From the NCBI GenBank assembly GCA_035274225.1, contig DATEOK010000388.1, forward strand, positions 1-15,861: 15,861 nt of DNA, read 5' to 3'. The position numbers and the translations under genes are program-made. Shown here piece by piece: positions 6,004-12,672 of the stretch; the first letter of the stretch is position 1; each line of letters starts with the position of its first letter. Source of the stretch: Dongia_A sp035274225. Its GTDB lineage: Bacteria > Pseudomonadota > Alphaproteobacteria > Dongiales > Dongiaceae. The notes beneath the pieces were generated by a model. The model had not been told where the DNA came from, searched no databases, and saw only the letters and a list, made by a program, of their open reading frames with translations.

Positions 6004-7569
6004 ATGGACGGTTCCGCTTCCGCCCCGTTGTTCCGCATGGAAGGCGTTTCCAAGCGCTATGGCGGCGTCAATGCGCTCACCAACGCAGACCTGACGGTGG
6101 AAGCCGGCCGCATCCATGGCGTGCTCGGCGAGAATGGTGCCGGCAAGTCCACCCTGATGAAGGTGATGGCCGGGGTCGTCCAGCCCGATGAGGGTCAGAT
6201 GACGCTCGCCGGCAATCCGGTGCGCTTCGCCAATCCGGCCGCGGCCAATGCCGCCGGCATTGTCTGCATCTTCCAGGAACTCTCGCTGGTGCCCGACCTC
6301 TCGGTCGCCGACAACATCTGCATCAGCAATCCGCCCAAGCGCTTCGGCTTGATCGACCAGCGCGCGCAGCGGCGCATCGCCGAAGAGGCACTGGCCCGCG
6401 CCGGCGGCGAGGACATCCACCCGATGGCTCCGGTCAAGGATCTGCCGCTGTCGCGCCGACAGCTAGTCGAGATCGCCAAGGCGTTGGTCCGTAACCCACG
6501 CATCCTTATCCTTGATGAAGCGACCTCGGCGCTGACCGCCGCCGACGTGCGCAAGGTCTTTGCCGTGCTGAAGCGGCTGCGTTCCGAAGGGCTCGCATTG
6601 CTCTACATCTCGCACCGCATGGCCGAGATCGCCGAGCTCGCCGACGAAAGCACGGTGTTCCGCAACGGCCGCAACGCCGGCACCTTCAAGGCCGGCACCA
6701 AGACCGACACCGAGATCGTCGAGATGATGATCGGCCGTGAGTACACCCATGCCTTTCCGCCGAAGCCGGTGCCGAAAGCAAGCGCCGAGACGCCTGCGCT
6801 GGAAGTGCGCAATCTCTCCTGGAACAACCGGCTGAAGGACATTTCGCTGACCGCGCGCGCCGGCGAGATCGTCGGCCTGGGTGGACTCGACGGGCAGGGG
6901 CAGCGCGAGCTGCTGCTGTCGCTGTTCGGGGTGTTGCGCGGGGCGTCCGGAGAGATTCTGGTCGAAGGCCAGAAGGCCACGCTGAGCAGCCCGAACCAGG
7001 CCAAGCGCAGCGACATGGCGCTGATCCCGGAAGATCGCAAGACTGAAGGGCTGATGCTGCCGATGTCGGTGCGCGACAATCTCTCCATGTCCTCGCTGGC
7101 GCACCTGTCGCGCTTCGGCATGGTCGATCAGGCGGCGGAGAGCAAGGCGATCGACGAGATGATTGCGCTGCTGGCGATCAGGACCGACGGCACCGCCGTT
7201 CCGGTCGGCACCCTCTCCGGCGGCAACCAGCAGAAGATCGTGATCGCCAAGTGGCTGATGACCAAGCCCAAGGTGATCCTGCTCAACGATCCCACGCGCG
7301 GCATCGACGTCGGCACCAAGGCCGAGATCTACCAGCTGCTGCGCAAGCTCGCCGATGCGGGCGCTGCCATCCTCTATTATTCCACCGACTACGACGAGCT
7401 GGTCGGTTGCTGCGACAAGGTTCTGGTCATGTATGACGGCGCGGTCGGCCGCGTCCTCACCGGAGCGGAGATCACCGAGCGTGCCCTGGTCGGCAGTGCG
7501 CTCAATCTCGGCGCCGGCCACGCGGATGCTGGTACACCCAGCCTGGCCGGCGCGGGAGCGGGACGGTGA
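6004..7569 (+). CDS. CUT2 sugar ABC transporter ATP-binding protein (two nucleotide-binding domains)
   Basis: Cytoplasmic ATPase (521 aa) that powers the importer; RbsA/XylG/MglA-like, with two fused ABC domains. Domain 1 has Walker A GENGAGKST (42-50), a signature LSRRQLVEIAKAL (from about 149) and Walker B ILILDEATSAL with D171/E172. Domain 2 has the degenerate P-loop GGLDGQGQREL (from about 293), the signature LSGGNQQK (404-411) and NDPTRGID (428-435). D429 takes the place of the usual glutamate. A degenerate second site is normal for the CUT2 class. The frame is open from a TTG at 5974, but that lies at the base of the hairpin. The ATG at 6004 is preceded by GAGAAG and gives the normal N-terminus. 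Its stop overlaps the next gene by 4 nt (GTGA). Confidence 0.95.
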   Translation: MDGSASAPLFRMEGVSKRYGGVNALTNADLTVEAGRIHGVLGENGAGKSTLMKVMAGVVQPDEGQMTLAGNPVRFANPAAANAAGIVCIFQELSLVPDLSVADNICISNPPKRFGLIDQRAQRRIAEEALARAGGEDIHPMAPVKDLPLSRRQLVEIAKALVRNPRILILDEATSALTAADVRKVFAVLKRLRSEGLALLYISHRMAEIAELADESTVFRNGRNAGTFKAGTKTDTEIVEMMIGREYTHAFPPKPVPKASAETPALEVRNLSWNNRLKDISLTARAGEIVGLGGLDGQGQRELLLSLFGVLRGASGEILVEGQKATLSSPNQAKRSDMALIPEDRKTEGLMLPMSVRDNLSMSSLAHLSRFGMVDQAAESKAIDEMIALLAIRTDGTAVPVGTLSGGNQQKIVIAKWLMTKPKVILLNDPTRGIDVGTKAEIYQLLRKLADAGAAILYYSTDYDELVGCCDKVLVMYDGAVGRVLTGAEITERALVGSALNLGAGHADAGTPSLAGAGAGR

Positions 7570-8576
7570 CCGACCACGCACTCTCCGCGCCGCATTCCGG
7601 CGACTGGCGCTATTGGATCGGGGAACATCGCGGTACGCTGATGGCGTTCGCGGTGTTCGTCGTCATGTTCGTGATCTATACCGGGAACCACCCGGCGGGG
7701 TTCAGCGCGAACGTCGTGACCACCGCCGCGAACAAGGGCGTCCTGCTGGCGCTGGTCGCGATCGCGCAGACCTTTGTGGTCCTGACCTCCGGCATCGACC
7801 TCTCGATCGGCATGATCTTCATCCTGTGCAACTGTGTCGCCTCCTACATCGTGGTCGGGACTGCGCTGGAGGCGACGCTCGGCATCTTCGGCGTGCTGCT
7901 GACCGGCCTTGCCTGCGGTGCGCTCAACGGCCTCATCGTGATCTATGGCCGGCTGCAGCCGATCGTGACCACCATCGCGACCGGCGCGGCCTTCTTCGGT
8001 ATTGCCCTGCTGCTCCGTCCGTTCCCTGGCGGCGAGGTTCACGAGGACATCGCGGACTTCCTGACCGGGCAGTTGCCCGGCGGCATACCGACAAGCGGTG
8101 TCGCGCTGCTCGTGGTCGTGCTGGTGATCTGGATCCCGTTCCGCAAGTCGATGCTGGGCCGCGTGGTCTATGCGGTGGGCTCTTCGGAGCCGGCGGCCTA
8201 CATGTCGGGCCTGCATATCCAGCGCGCGAAGTTCGCCGCCTACGCCCTGGCGGGCCTGCTTGCGGCGATCGGCGGGCTCTTCATCACCTTCGTCACCTAC
8301 ACGGGCGAAGCATCCTCGGCCAATGCCAACACCTACACGCTGAACTCCATCGCTGCCGTGGTGCTGGGCGGCGTCTCGCTGTTCGGCGGGCGGGGCAGCG
8401 CCATCGGCGCGATCTTCGGCGCGCTGATCTACCGCACCATCGGCGACCTGCTGTTCGTGTTCGATCTCGATGCGCTGTGGCAGCCGCTGTTCCTCGGCGT
8501 CGTCCTGCTGGTCTCGGTCTGCCTCGGCTCGTTCCGCCTGTTCCGCATCCGCAACCGGCTCGATCTGTTCGGGTAA
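7566..8576 (+). CDS. CUT2 sugar ABC transporter permease 1 (RbsC-like)
   Basis: Inner-membrane permease (336 aa) of the BPD_transp_2 / RbsC family. A GTG start overlaps the TGA of the ATPase gene (GTGA, 7566-7569), indicating coupled translation. It is highly hydrophobic with about 8-10 membrane segments. Family hallmarks are LVAIAQTFVVLTSGIDLSIG near the N-terminus, GALNGLIVIYGRLQPIVTTIAT, the cytoplasmic VVYAVGSSEPAAYMSGL loop, and the C-terminal YTLNSIAAVVLGGVSLFGGRG. The last matches the conserved glycine-rich segment of CUT2 permeases. It is 4 nt upstream of a second, different permease, so the channel is probably a heterodimer. Confidence 0.95.
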   Translation: MTDHALSAPHSGDWRYWIGEHRGTLMAFAVFVVMFVIYTGNHPAGFSANVVTTAANKGVLLALVAIAQTFVVLTSGIDLSIGMIFILCNCVASYIVVGTALEATLGIFGVLLTGLACGALNGLIVIYGRLQPIVTTIATGAAFFGIALLLRPFPGGEVHEDIADFLTGQLPGGIPTSGVALLVVVLVIWIPFRKSMLGRVVYAVGSSEPAAYMSGLHIQRAKFAAYALAGLLAAIGGLFITFVTYTGEASSANANTYTLNSIAAVVLGGVSLFGGRGSAIGAIFGALIYRTIGDLLFVFDLDALWQPLFLGVVLLVSVCLGSFRLFRIRNRLDLFG

Positions 8577-8580
8577 GGCC

Positions 8581-9549
8581 ATGACCAATCTCAGCGCCAG
8601 CAATCCCGTCCTGCGCCGGCTCGATCCGGCGGTCCTGACCGCGTTCGGCTGCATCATCGCGCTCCTGCTGATCGGCAGCATCGTCAACGAGAACTTCCTG
8701 TCGCCGGAATACCTGCTGCAGCAGTTGCAGGTGGGCTCGTTCCTGGCCCTGGTCTCCACCGGCATGATGATCGTCATCCTGTTAGGCCAGATCGACCTCT
8801 CGGTGCCGTGGATCATCACCGTCGGCGGCATGATGTCGACGGCGGCGGCGGGATGGGGTCCGTGGGGCGCGACCTTCGCCATTCCGGTCGGCATCCTGTG
8901 CGGCCTGGCGTTCGGTCTCATCAACGGTGTCGGCGTCGCGTACCTGCGCGTGCCCTCGATGATCTTCACCCTCGCCATCAATGCCGTCGCGCTCGGCCTG
9001 ATGACCGTGCGCACTGGCGGCTTTGCACCGCAAGACATGGCGACCGACGCGATGAACGAGCTCGCCACCGGCCGGCTGATCCTCGGCATTCCCAATCCGG
9101 TCTGGGTGTGGATCATCGTCGGCGGCGCCACGGTGTTCCTGTTGCGGAGGACGGTGTTCGGCCGCGCCGTCTATGCCATCGGCAACCGCGAGATCGCGGC
9201 CTATCTCTCCGGCATCCGGACCCAGCGCGTGGTGCTGGCGGCCTTCGCCATCTCCGGCGCGCTGTCGGCCTTCGCCGGCGCACTGCTCGCCGGCTATTCG
9301 ACCAAGGCCTATCAGGGCATGGGCGATCCGTACCTGCTGCCGTCGATCGCCGCGGTGGTGCTGGGCGGAACCTCGATCCTCGGCGGCCGCGGCACCTATC
9401 TCGGCACCGTCGCCGGCATCATCCTCATCACCCTGCTGCAGTCGATCCTGTCGGTGGTGCAGATCGAGGAGGCGTTCCGCCAGCTGATCTACGGCGCGGT
9501 GATCATCACCATGCTGCTGATCTACGGCCGCCAGAAGCAGGCTCGCTAG
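8581..9549 (+). CDS. CUT2 sugar ABC transporter permease 2 (RbsC-like)
   Basis: Second inner-membrane permease (322 aa) of the RbsC family. Motifs are LVSTGMMIVILLGQIDLSV, GLINGVGVAYLRVPSMIFTLA, VYAIGNREIAAYLSGI and LLPSIAAVVLGGTSILGGRG. The ATG at 8581 lies 4 nt after the first permease stop, and TAAGG at that stop serves as the ribosome-binding site. The frame is open further upstream, but only as an overlap with permease 1. Two unequal permease genes imply a heterodimeric channel. The stop codon TAG shares the bases CTAG with the stop of the convergent DUF1330 gene, and no terminator is visible after the operon. Confidence 0.95.
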   Translation: MTNLSASNPVLRRLDPAVLTAFGCIIALLLIGSIVNENFLSPEYLLQQLQVGSFLALVSTGMMIVILLGQIDLSVPWIITVGGMMSTAAAGWGPWGATFAIPVGILCGLAFGLINGVGVAYLRVPSMIFTLAINAVALGLMTVRTGGFAPQDMATDAMNELATGRLILGIPNPVWVWIIVGGATVFLLRRTVFGRAVYAIGNREIAAYLSGIRTQRVVLAAFAISGALSAFAGALLAGYSTKAYQGMGDPYLLPSIAAVVLGGTSILGGRGTYLGTVAGIILITLLQSILSVVQIEEAFRQLIYGAVIITMLLIYGRQKQAR

Positions 9550-9836
9550 CCGACGCCGTCGACGAAGACCAGCCTGCGCGTGAGCGCCCCGGCGCGGACC
9601 TTGAGCGCTTCGGCATAGTCGGGCGAGCGGTACCACGCCTTGGCCCGCGCCATGTCGGGGAACTCGACGATGATGATGGCCTGCGGGGCCCATCCGCCTT
9701 CGACCGGTTCGACCTGGCCGCCGCGCGCCAAGTAGCGGCCGCCATACTTGGCGATGCTCTCCTGCGCCAGCGCTCGATACTTCTTGATCAACTCGTCATC
9801 GAGAACTTCGACGTCAGAAATGACGTAGGCACTCAC
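9546..9836 (-). CDS. DUF1330-family small protein
   Basis: Small cytoplasmic protein (96 aa) of the DUF1330 family, a dimeric alpha/beta barrel (ferredoxin-like) fold of unknown function. Features typical of the family are the N-terminal SAYVISDVEV, a central KYGGRYLARGG, the IIIVEFPDMARAKAWYRSPDYAEAL segment and a final strand RRLVFVDGV. I chose the GTG at 9836 because GGAGG lies 5 nt before it and the protein then begins (M)SAYVI like its relatives. The ATG at 9848 would add four residues and consume the ribosome-binding site. It is convergent with permease 2, with interlocked stops, and divergent from the small membrane protein gene. No link to sugar transport is evident. Confidence 0.9.
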   Translation of the reverse strand: MSAYVISDVEVLDDELIKKYRALAQESIAKYGGRYLARGGQVEPVEGGWAPQAIIIVEFPDMARAKAWYRSPDYAEALKVRAGALTRRLVFVDGVG

Positions 9837-9967
9837 CGCAACCTCCATATGCCTGATGGATCATAGATTGTGAATCAGACGTGGCCATCGCAAGCGCGGG
9901 GAAACGCGGAACCTTTATCGCGAACGGGTGTTGCTGGCATATCTCTGGCAACTTTTCCGGTGGGGAG

Positions 9968-10189
9968 ATGAAACCTGTTGCGATCGTCGGTATCGTGCTG
10001 ATCGTCCTTGGGATTGCGGGCCTTGTGTTAGGTCGTTTCTCGTACACGACCGAAGAAAAGGTCCTGGATGTAGGCCCATTGGAAGCAACCGCCGAGAAGG
10101 AACACAGCGTCGCCATTCCGGACATAGCCGGCATTGCCGCCATTCTCGCCGGCGGGTTCCTGGTGTTCGTGGGCCGCCGCCGCACCTAA
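9968..10189 (+). CDS. Small two-helix membrane protein, function unknown
   Basis: 73-aa protein of a widespread but uncharacterised small membrane family. It begins MKPVAIVGIVLIVLGIAG (helix 1). A polar loop carries the family-like YTTEEKVLDVGPLEATAEKEHSVAIPDIAG, and a second helix AAILAGGFLVFVGRRRT ends in positive charges. The ATG at 9968 follows GGTGGGGAG. An in-frame upstream start at 9881 would add 29 poorly hydrophobic residues and is not preferred. It is divergent from the DUF1330 gene. Its TAA stop interlocks with the TAG of the GNAT gene (CTAA, 10186-10189). I infer the loop faces the periplasm from the positive C-terminus. Function unknown. Confidence 0.8.
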   Translation: MKPVAIVGIVLIVLGIAGLVLGRFSYTTEEKVLDVGPLEATAEKEHSVAIPDIAGIAAILAGGFLVFVGRRRT

Positions 10190-10692
10190 GTCTTTCCGGG
10201 CAGCATTAGCTGCAGGAAAGCGAGATCGAGCCAGCGCTCGAACTTCCATCCCACTTCGCGGAACTGCGCCACGCGCTCGAAGCCGAACTTCGCGTGCAGG
10301 CGCAGGCTCGCCTCGTTGGCGGCATCGATGCCCGCGATCATCGTGTGCAGCCCGCGGTCGGCGGCACGCCGGATGAGAGCCGGCAGCAACAGGGACCCGA
10401 TCCCACGGCCGCGGCACTCCGGCGCGACATAGAGCGAGTTCTCAACCGAGTGGAGATAGGCCGGCCACGGCCGGAATGGCCCGTAGCTGGCAAAGCCGAC
10501 GACCGCGCCTTCATCCTCCGCCACCAGGACAGGCAGGCTGTGCTCCCGCTTGGCCTGGAACCATGCCGCCTGCTGCTCGCTCTGGCGCGACTTGTAGTCA
10601 TAGACCGCCGTGGTGGTGAGCACGGCGTCGTTGTAGATCGCCAGCATCGCGGCCAAATCCGCGTCGCACGCGTCTCGAATGGCAATGGACAT
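10186..10692 (-). CDS. GNAT N-acetyltransferase, PAT/Bar-like (phosphinothricin/methionine-sulfoximine type)
   Basis: Cytoplasmic acetyl-CoA-dependent N-acetyltransferase (168 aa). Its motif pattern matches the PAT/Bar/MddA-like subgroup that acetylates phosphinothricin, methionine sulfoximine or related amino acids. Landmarks are YNDAVLTTTAVYD (20-32), the FRPWPAY motif (73-79), VENSLYV (83-89, with E84 at the general-base position), the acetyl-CoA loop CRGRGIG (93-99), MIAGIDAANEASLRLHAKFGF and VGWKFERWLDLAFLQ. The ATG at 10692 has GGAGG about 6 nt upstream. An in-frame ATG at 10731 would place the start within the promoter -10, so I reject it. Divergent from the XRE-cupin regulator, which probably controls it. 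Confidence 0.92.
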   Translation of the reverse strand: MSIAIRDACDADLAAMLAIYNDAVLTTTAVYDYKSRQSEQQAAWFQAKREHSLPVLVAEDEGAVVGFASYGPFRPWPAYLHSVENSLYVAPECRGRGIGSLLLPALIRRAADRGLHTMIAGIDAANEASLRLHAKFGFERVAQFREVGWKFERWLDLAFLQLMLPGKT

Positions 10693-10707
10693 CGCCGGCC
10701 TCCGCTC

Positions 10708-10737
10708 TTGCCCATGCAGCATGGATTCCATTATAAG
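10708..10737 (+). promoter_or_regulatory. Predicted leaderless promoter of the XRE-cupin gene (TTGCCC-18-TATAAG)
   Basis: TTGCCC (10708-10713) and TATAAG (10732-10737) have an 18-bp spacer. The -10 ends 6 nt before the ATG at 10744, so transcription is expected to start at or next to the A of the start codon. The gene has no ribosome-binding site, which fits a leaderless mRNA. The opposite strand of the same bases reads TATAAT (10735-10730), a consensus -10 for the GNAT gene. Confidence 0.5.
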
Positions 10738-10757
10738 AGAATTATGTCTAGTATAAT
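10730..10757. promoter_or_regulatory. AT-rich inverted hexamers ATTATA...TATAAT at the GNAT/XRE divergent start
   Basis: ATTATA (10730-10735) and TATAAT (10752-10757) form inverted arms with a 16-bp spacer, 22 bp centre to centre (two helical turns). On the minus strand the first is a TATAAT -10 box placed about 38 nt before the GNAT ATG. The second lies inside the first codons of the XRE gene. The pair could form an autoregulatory XRE operator, or just an AT-rich melting region. Confidence 0.4.
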
Positions 10758-11328
10758 AGATGACAGTCTGGATGGCCGGATCGCCGCCCGGATGCTCACC
10801 GAGCGGACCAGCCGCGGCTGGAGCCTGGAGCAGCTGGCGGAGCGCTCGGGTGTCTCACGCGCCATGATCAGCAAGATCGAACGCGAGGAGAGCAGCCCGA
10901 CCGCGGCGGTGCTCGGGCGCTTATCGGCCGCGTTCGGGCTGACGCTGTCGCAGCTGCTGGCACGCGCGGAGCAGGGGACCGCACGCCTGCTCAACCGCGA
11001 GGCGGAGCAGGAGCGCTGGCGCGATCCCGACACCGGCTTCGAACGCCGCGCCCTCACACCGCCGGGCTCGACCGCGCCGCTCGAACTCGTGTGGGGCGAA
11101 CTGCCGCCCAAGGCGCGGGTCGATTATCCGGCGTCCGCCTTCACCTTCATCGAAGATCAGCAGGTCGTCGTCATCACCGGACGGCTGTCCTTCACGCAAG
11201 GCACTCAGACCCACGAGCTGCGCAGCGGCGATTGCCTGCGCCTCGGTCCACCCGCCGATTGCCGGTTCGAGAATCCCGGTGGCTCGCTGTGCCGCTACCT
11301 GGTTGCGGTGCTGCGCCGGACCCGCTAG
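10744..11328 (+). CDS. XRE-family transcriptional regulator with C-terminal cupin domain
   Basis: Regulator of 194 aa. An N-terminal Cro/CI-type helix-turn-helix (about 12-66: RIAARMLTERTSRGWSLEQL, then AERSGVSRAMISKIEREESSP) is followed by a linker. A C-terminal small cupin barrel comes next (about 110-190: VVVITGRLSFTQGTQTHELR, SGDCLRLGPPADCRFENP, RYLVAVLRR). The cupin lacks the histidines of metal-binding cupins, so it probably senses a ligand without a metal. The frame is open much further upstream, but that part overlaps the GNAT gene; the ATG at 10744 gives the usual N-terminus. No ribosome-binding site is seen. Regulators of this type are often divergent from the acetyltransferase they control. 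Its TAG interlocks with the VOC gene stop (CTAG). Confidence 0.92.
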   Translation: MSSIIDDSLDGRIAARMLTERTSRGWSLEQLAERSGVSRAMISKIEREESSPTAAVLGRLSAAFGLTLSQLLARAEQGTARLLNREAEQERWRDPDTGFERRALTPPGSTAPLELVWGELPPKARVDYPASAFTFIEDQQVVVITGRLSFTQGTQTHELRSGDCLRLGPPADCRFENPGGSLCRYLVAVLRRTR

Positions 11329-11819
11329 CTCGCCTTCGCCTGCTTCTTGCCGGCCTGCCAGGCGTTGAGCTTGCCGCGGGCATCGTTCTTTGCCGGGTCC
11401 ATCGCCGCGTCATGGCCGGGTCGCTTGGCGGTCAGCTCGATGACGTAGCCGTTGGGGTCGCGGAAATAGATCGAATCGATGAACTGGTGATCGGAGATGC
11501 CGCGAGTCTCGATCCCCGCCGCCTTGCCCTTGGCCATCATGGTCTCGAGGACGTTGCGCGGCACCTCGAGCGCAATGTGCAGGTCGAAGTCGTGCTGCGT
11601 CTTGAACTCGAACGGCATGTCGGGCGCTTCGAAGAAGGCGAGGCACGATCCGTCGTCCATCTGATAGAAGGTGTGGAGCGTGCCGGTCTTGCGGCCGCTC
11701 TTGGTCTCCCTGATCTCCAGCACGTTGCACAACGGCAGGCCGAGGAAGTCCTCGTAGAAGCGCCGCGTCTCTTCCGAATCCCGGCAGCGATAGGCGTTGT
11801 GATGCAGACCTTTGATCAT
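11325..11819 (-). CDS. VOC-family (glyoxalase/dioxygenase-fold) protein
   Basis: 164-aa vicinal-oxygen-chelate fold protein: glyoxalase, ring-cleaving dioxygenase or isomerase-like, exact reaction unknown. Two beta-alpha-beta-beta-beta units are visible. The first starts MIKGLHHNAYRCRDSEETRR, then FYEDFLGLPLCN. The second has FDLHIALEV...GIETRGISDHQFIDSIYFRDPNGYVIELT. Candidate metal ligands are a histidine of LHH at the N-terminus, the histidine of DLHIALEV and the glutamate of YVIELT, the normal H/H/E set. The C-terminal 30 residues are a basic, lysine-rich tail. The ATG at 11819 has GGAGCAGAAG upstream; an ATG four codons earlier (11831) is possible. It lies 26 nt after the glutathione S-transferase gene in the same direction, which points to a glutathione-dependent detoxification or degradation step. 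Confidence 0.9.
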   Translation of the reverse strand: MIKGLHHNAYRCRDSEETRRFYEDFLGLPLCNVLEIRETKSGRKTGTLHTFYQMDDGSCLAFFEAPDMPFEFKTQHDFDLHIALEVPRNVLETMMAKGKAAGIETRGISDHQFIDSIYFRDPNGYVIELTAKRPGHDAAMDPAKNDARGKLNAWQAGKKQAKAS

Positions 11820-11845
11820 CTTCTGCTCCATCGCATGGCGCGCGC

Positions 11846-12517
11846 CTAGATGGCGTTGAACTTCTGTTCCTTGACCGAATCGCACAGGCCGTAGAACACC
11901 TCGTTCACTTTCGGCCAGCTCTTCAGCTTCTTCACGTTGTTCAGCCAGCGCGTGACGTTCGGATACTTGGTGAAATCGCAGCGGATGACTTCGCCGAGCG
12001 TGACAAGGCCGGCGCCGAAATAGTCGGCGATGGTGATCTGGTCGCCGGTCAGGTACTGCTTGTTCCCGATCCAGTGATCGTTGAGCAGTCCGAGCCAGCC
12101 TGCGGCACGTTCCTTGCCCCACTCGATGGTGGCGGCATGGATTTCGTCGGTCTTGCGCTTATGGTGCGGGAAGACTTGCGGATAGATGAAGCCGTAGGCC
12201 CACTCGCGATAGAAGTTGCTGTTGATCCAGTCCATCACCTCGTTGACCTTGGCGCGCTGCTTCAGGTCCTTCGGATAGGCCGGCGAATTGATCTTGTCCG
12301 CGAGGTATTTGAGGATCGCCGAGCTCTCGGTCAGGCGGAAATCGCCATCCTCGAGCACCGGCACCATGTGGTTCGGATTGATCTTGAGGTAGGCGTCTTT
12401 GTAGTGCTCGCCGGTGAAAAGGTCGACCACCTGTTCCTCGACCTGGATGTTGTTCTCCGCGATGAACAGGCGCACCGGGCGGCTCGTCATCGACACCGGA
12501 TGCATATAGAGTTTCAT
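11846..12517 (-). CDS. Glutathione S-transferase family protein
   Basis: Cytosolic glutathione S-transferase-like enzyme (223 aa). An N-terminal thioredoxin-like domain (MKLYMHPVSMTSRPVRLFIAENN ... NPNHMVPVLEDGDFRLTESSAILKYLA) has the cis-proline motif MVPVL and the glutathione gamma-glutamyl contact ES in LTESSAI. A C-terminal helical domain follows, with the N-capping/hydrophobic-staple region LTGDQITIADYF. A serine or tyrosine near residues 9-12 (SMTS) could activate glutathione, as in theta-class enzymes. The ATG at 12517 has a strong GGGAGGGT 5 nt upstream. It forms a two-gene operon with the VOC protein (26-nt gap) and is divergent from the acyl-CoA ligase gene across 124 bp. Substrate unknown. 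Confidence 0.93.
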   Translation of the reverse strand: MKLYMHPVSMTSRPVRLFIAENNIQVEEQVVDLFTGEHYKDAYLKINPNHMVPVLEDGDFRLTESSAILKYLADKINSPAYPKDLKQRAKVNEVMDWINSNFYREWAYGFIYPQVFPHHKRKTDEIHAATIEWGKERAAGWLGLLNDHWIGNKQYLTGDQITIADYFGAGLVTLGEVIRCDFTKYPNVTRWLNNVKKLKSWPKVNEVFYGLCDSVKEQKFNAI

Positions 12518-12621
12518 GAATACCCTCCCAAGCTGGCATTTCGCTCGGCGTACCTGTCACCGGCGCCGTTGCAATAACCCTACACCGGTTCGGGCCGCCC
12601 GGATAGTATGCAGGAGAGGTC

Positions 12622-12672
12622 ATGCCACGTTGGATTCTCCAATGGTCAGCGACACCGAAACCGATGGGCTGA
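12622..12672 (+). CDS. Possible 16-codon upstream ORF overlapping the acyl-CoA ligase start
   Basis: An ATG at 12622 sits 5 nt after AGGAG (12612-12616), an ideal ribosome-binding site. It opens a 16-codon frame (MPRWILQWSATPKPMG) ending in TGA at 12670-12672, out of frame with and overlapping the ligase start at 12642. It could couple translation to the ligase, or the AGGAGAGG may instead serve an in-frame TTG start of the ligase at 12630. No conservation evidence. Confidence 0.25.
   Translation: MPRWILQWSATPKPMG

Noticed and set aside
4710..6053. Minus-strand open frame of 447 codons
   Set aside because: Antisense to the CUT2 binding-protein gene and running through its promoter side. No recognisable domain and shadow-type composition.
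7285..7290. Asp in place of Glu in the second Walker B (NDPTRGID) as evidence of a broken ATPase
   Set aside because: The second site of CUT2 ATPases is normally degenerate, and the first site is complete.
7389..9131. Minus-strand open frame of 580 codons
   Set aside because: Antisense to both CUT2 permeases. Rich in His, Asp, Gln and Arg with no domain; the sense genes are unmistakable.
9837..9848. ATG 9848 as start of the DUF1330 gene
   Set aside because: It would place GGAGG inside the coding sequence. GTG 9836 has this site at 5-nt spacing and matches the family N-terminus.
10294..10743. Upstream extension of the XRE frame by 150 codons
   Set aside because: It lies entirely antisense to the GNAT gene and has no family similarity. 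The domain starts normally from ATG 10744.
12518..12641. Promoters in the GST/ligase divergent gap (TTGCAA near 12569)
   Set aside because: No -10 at suitable spacing on either strand; I could not support a promoter call.
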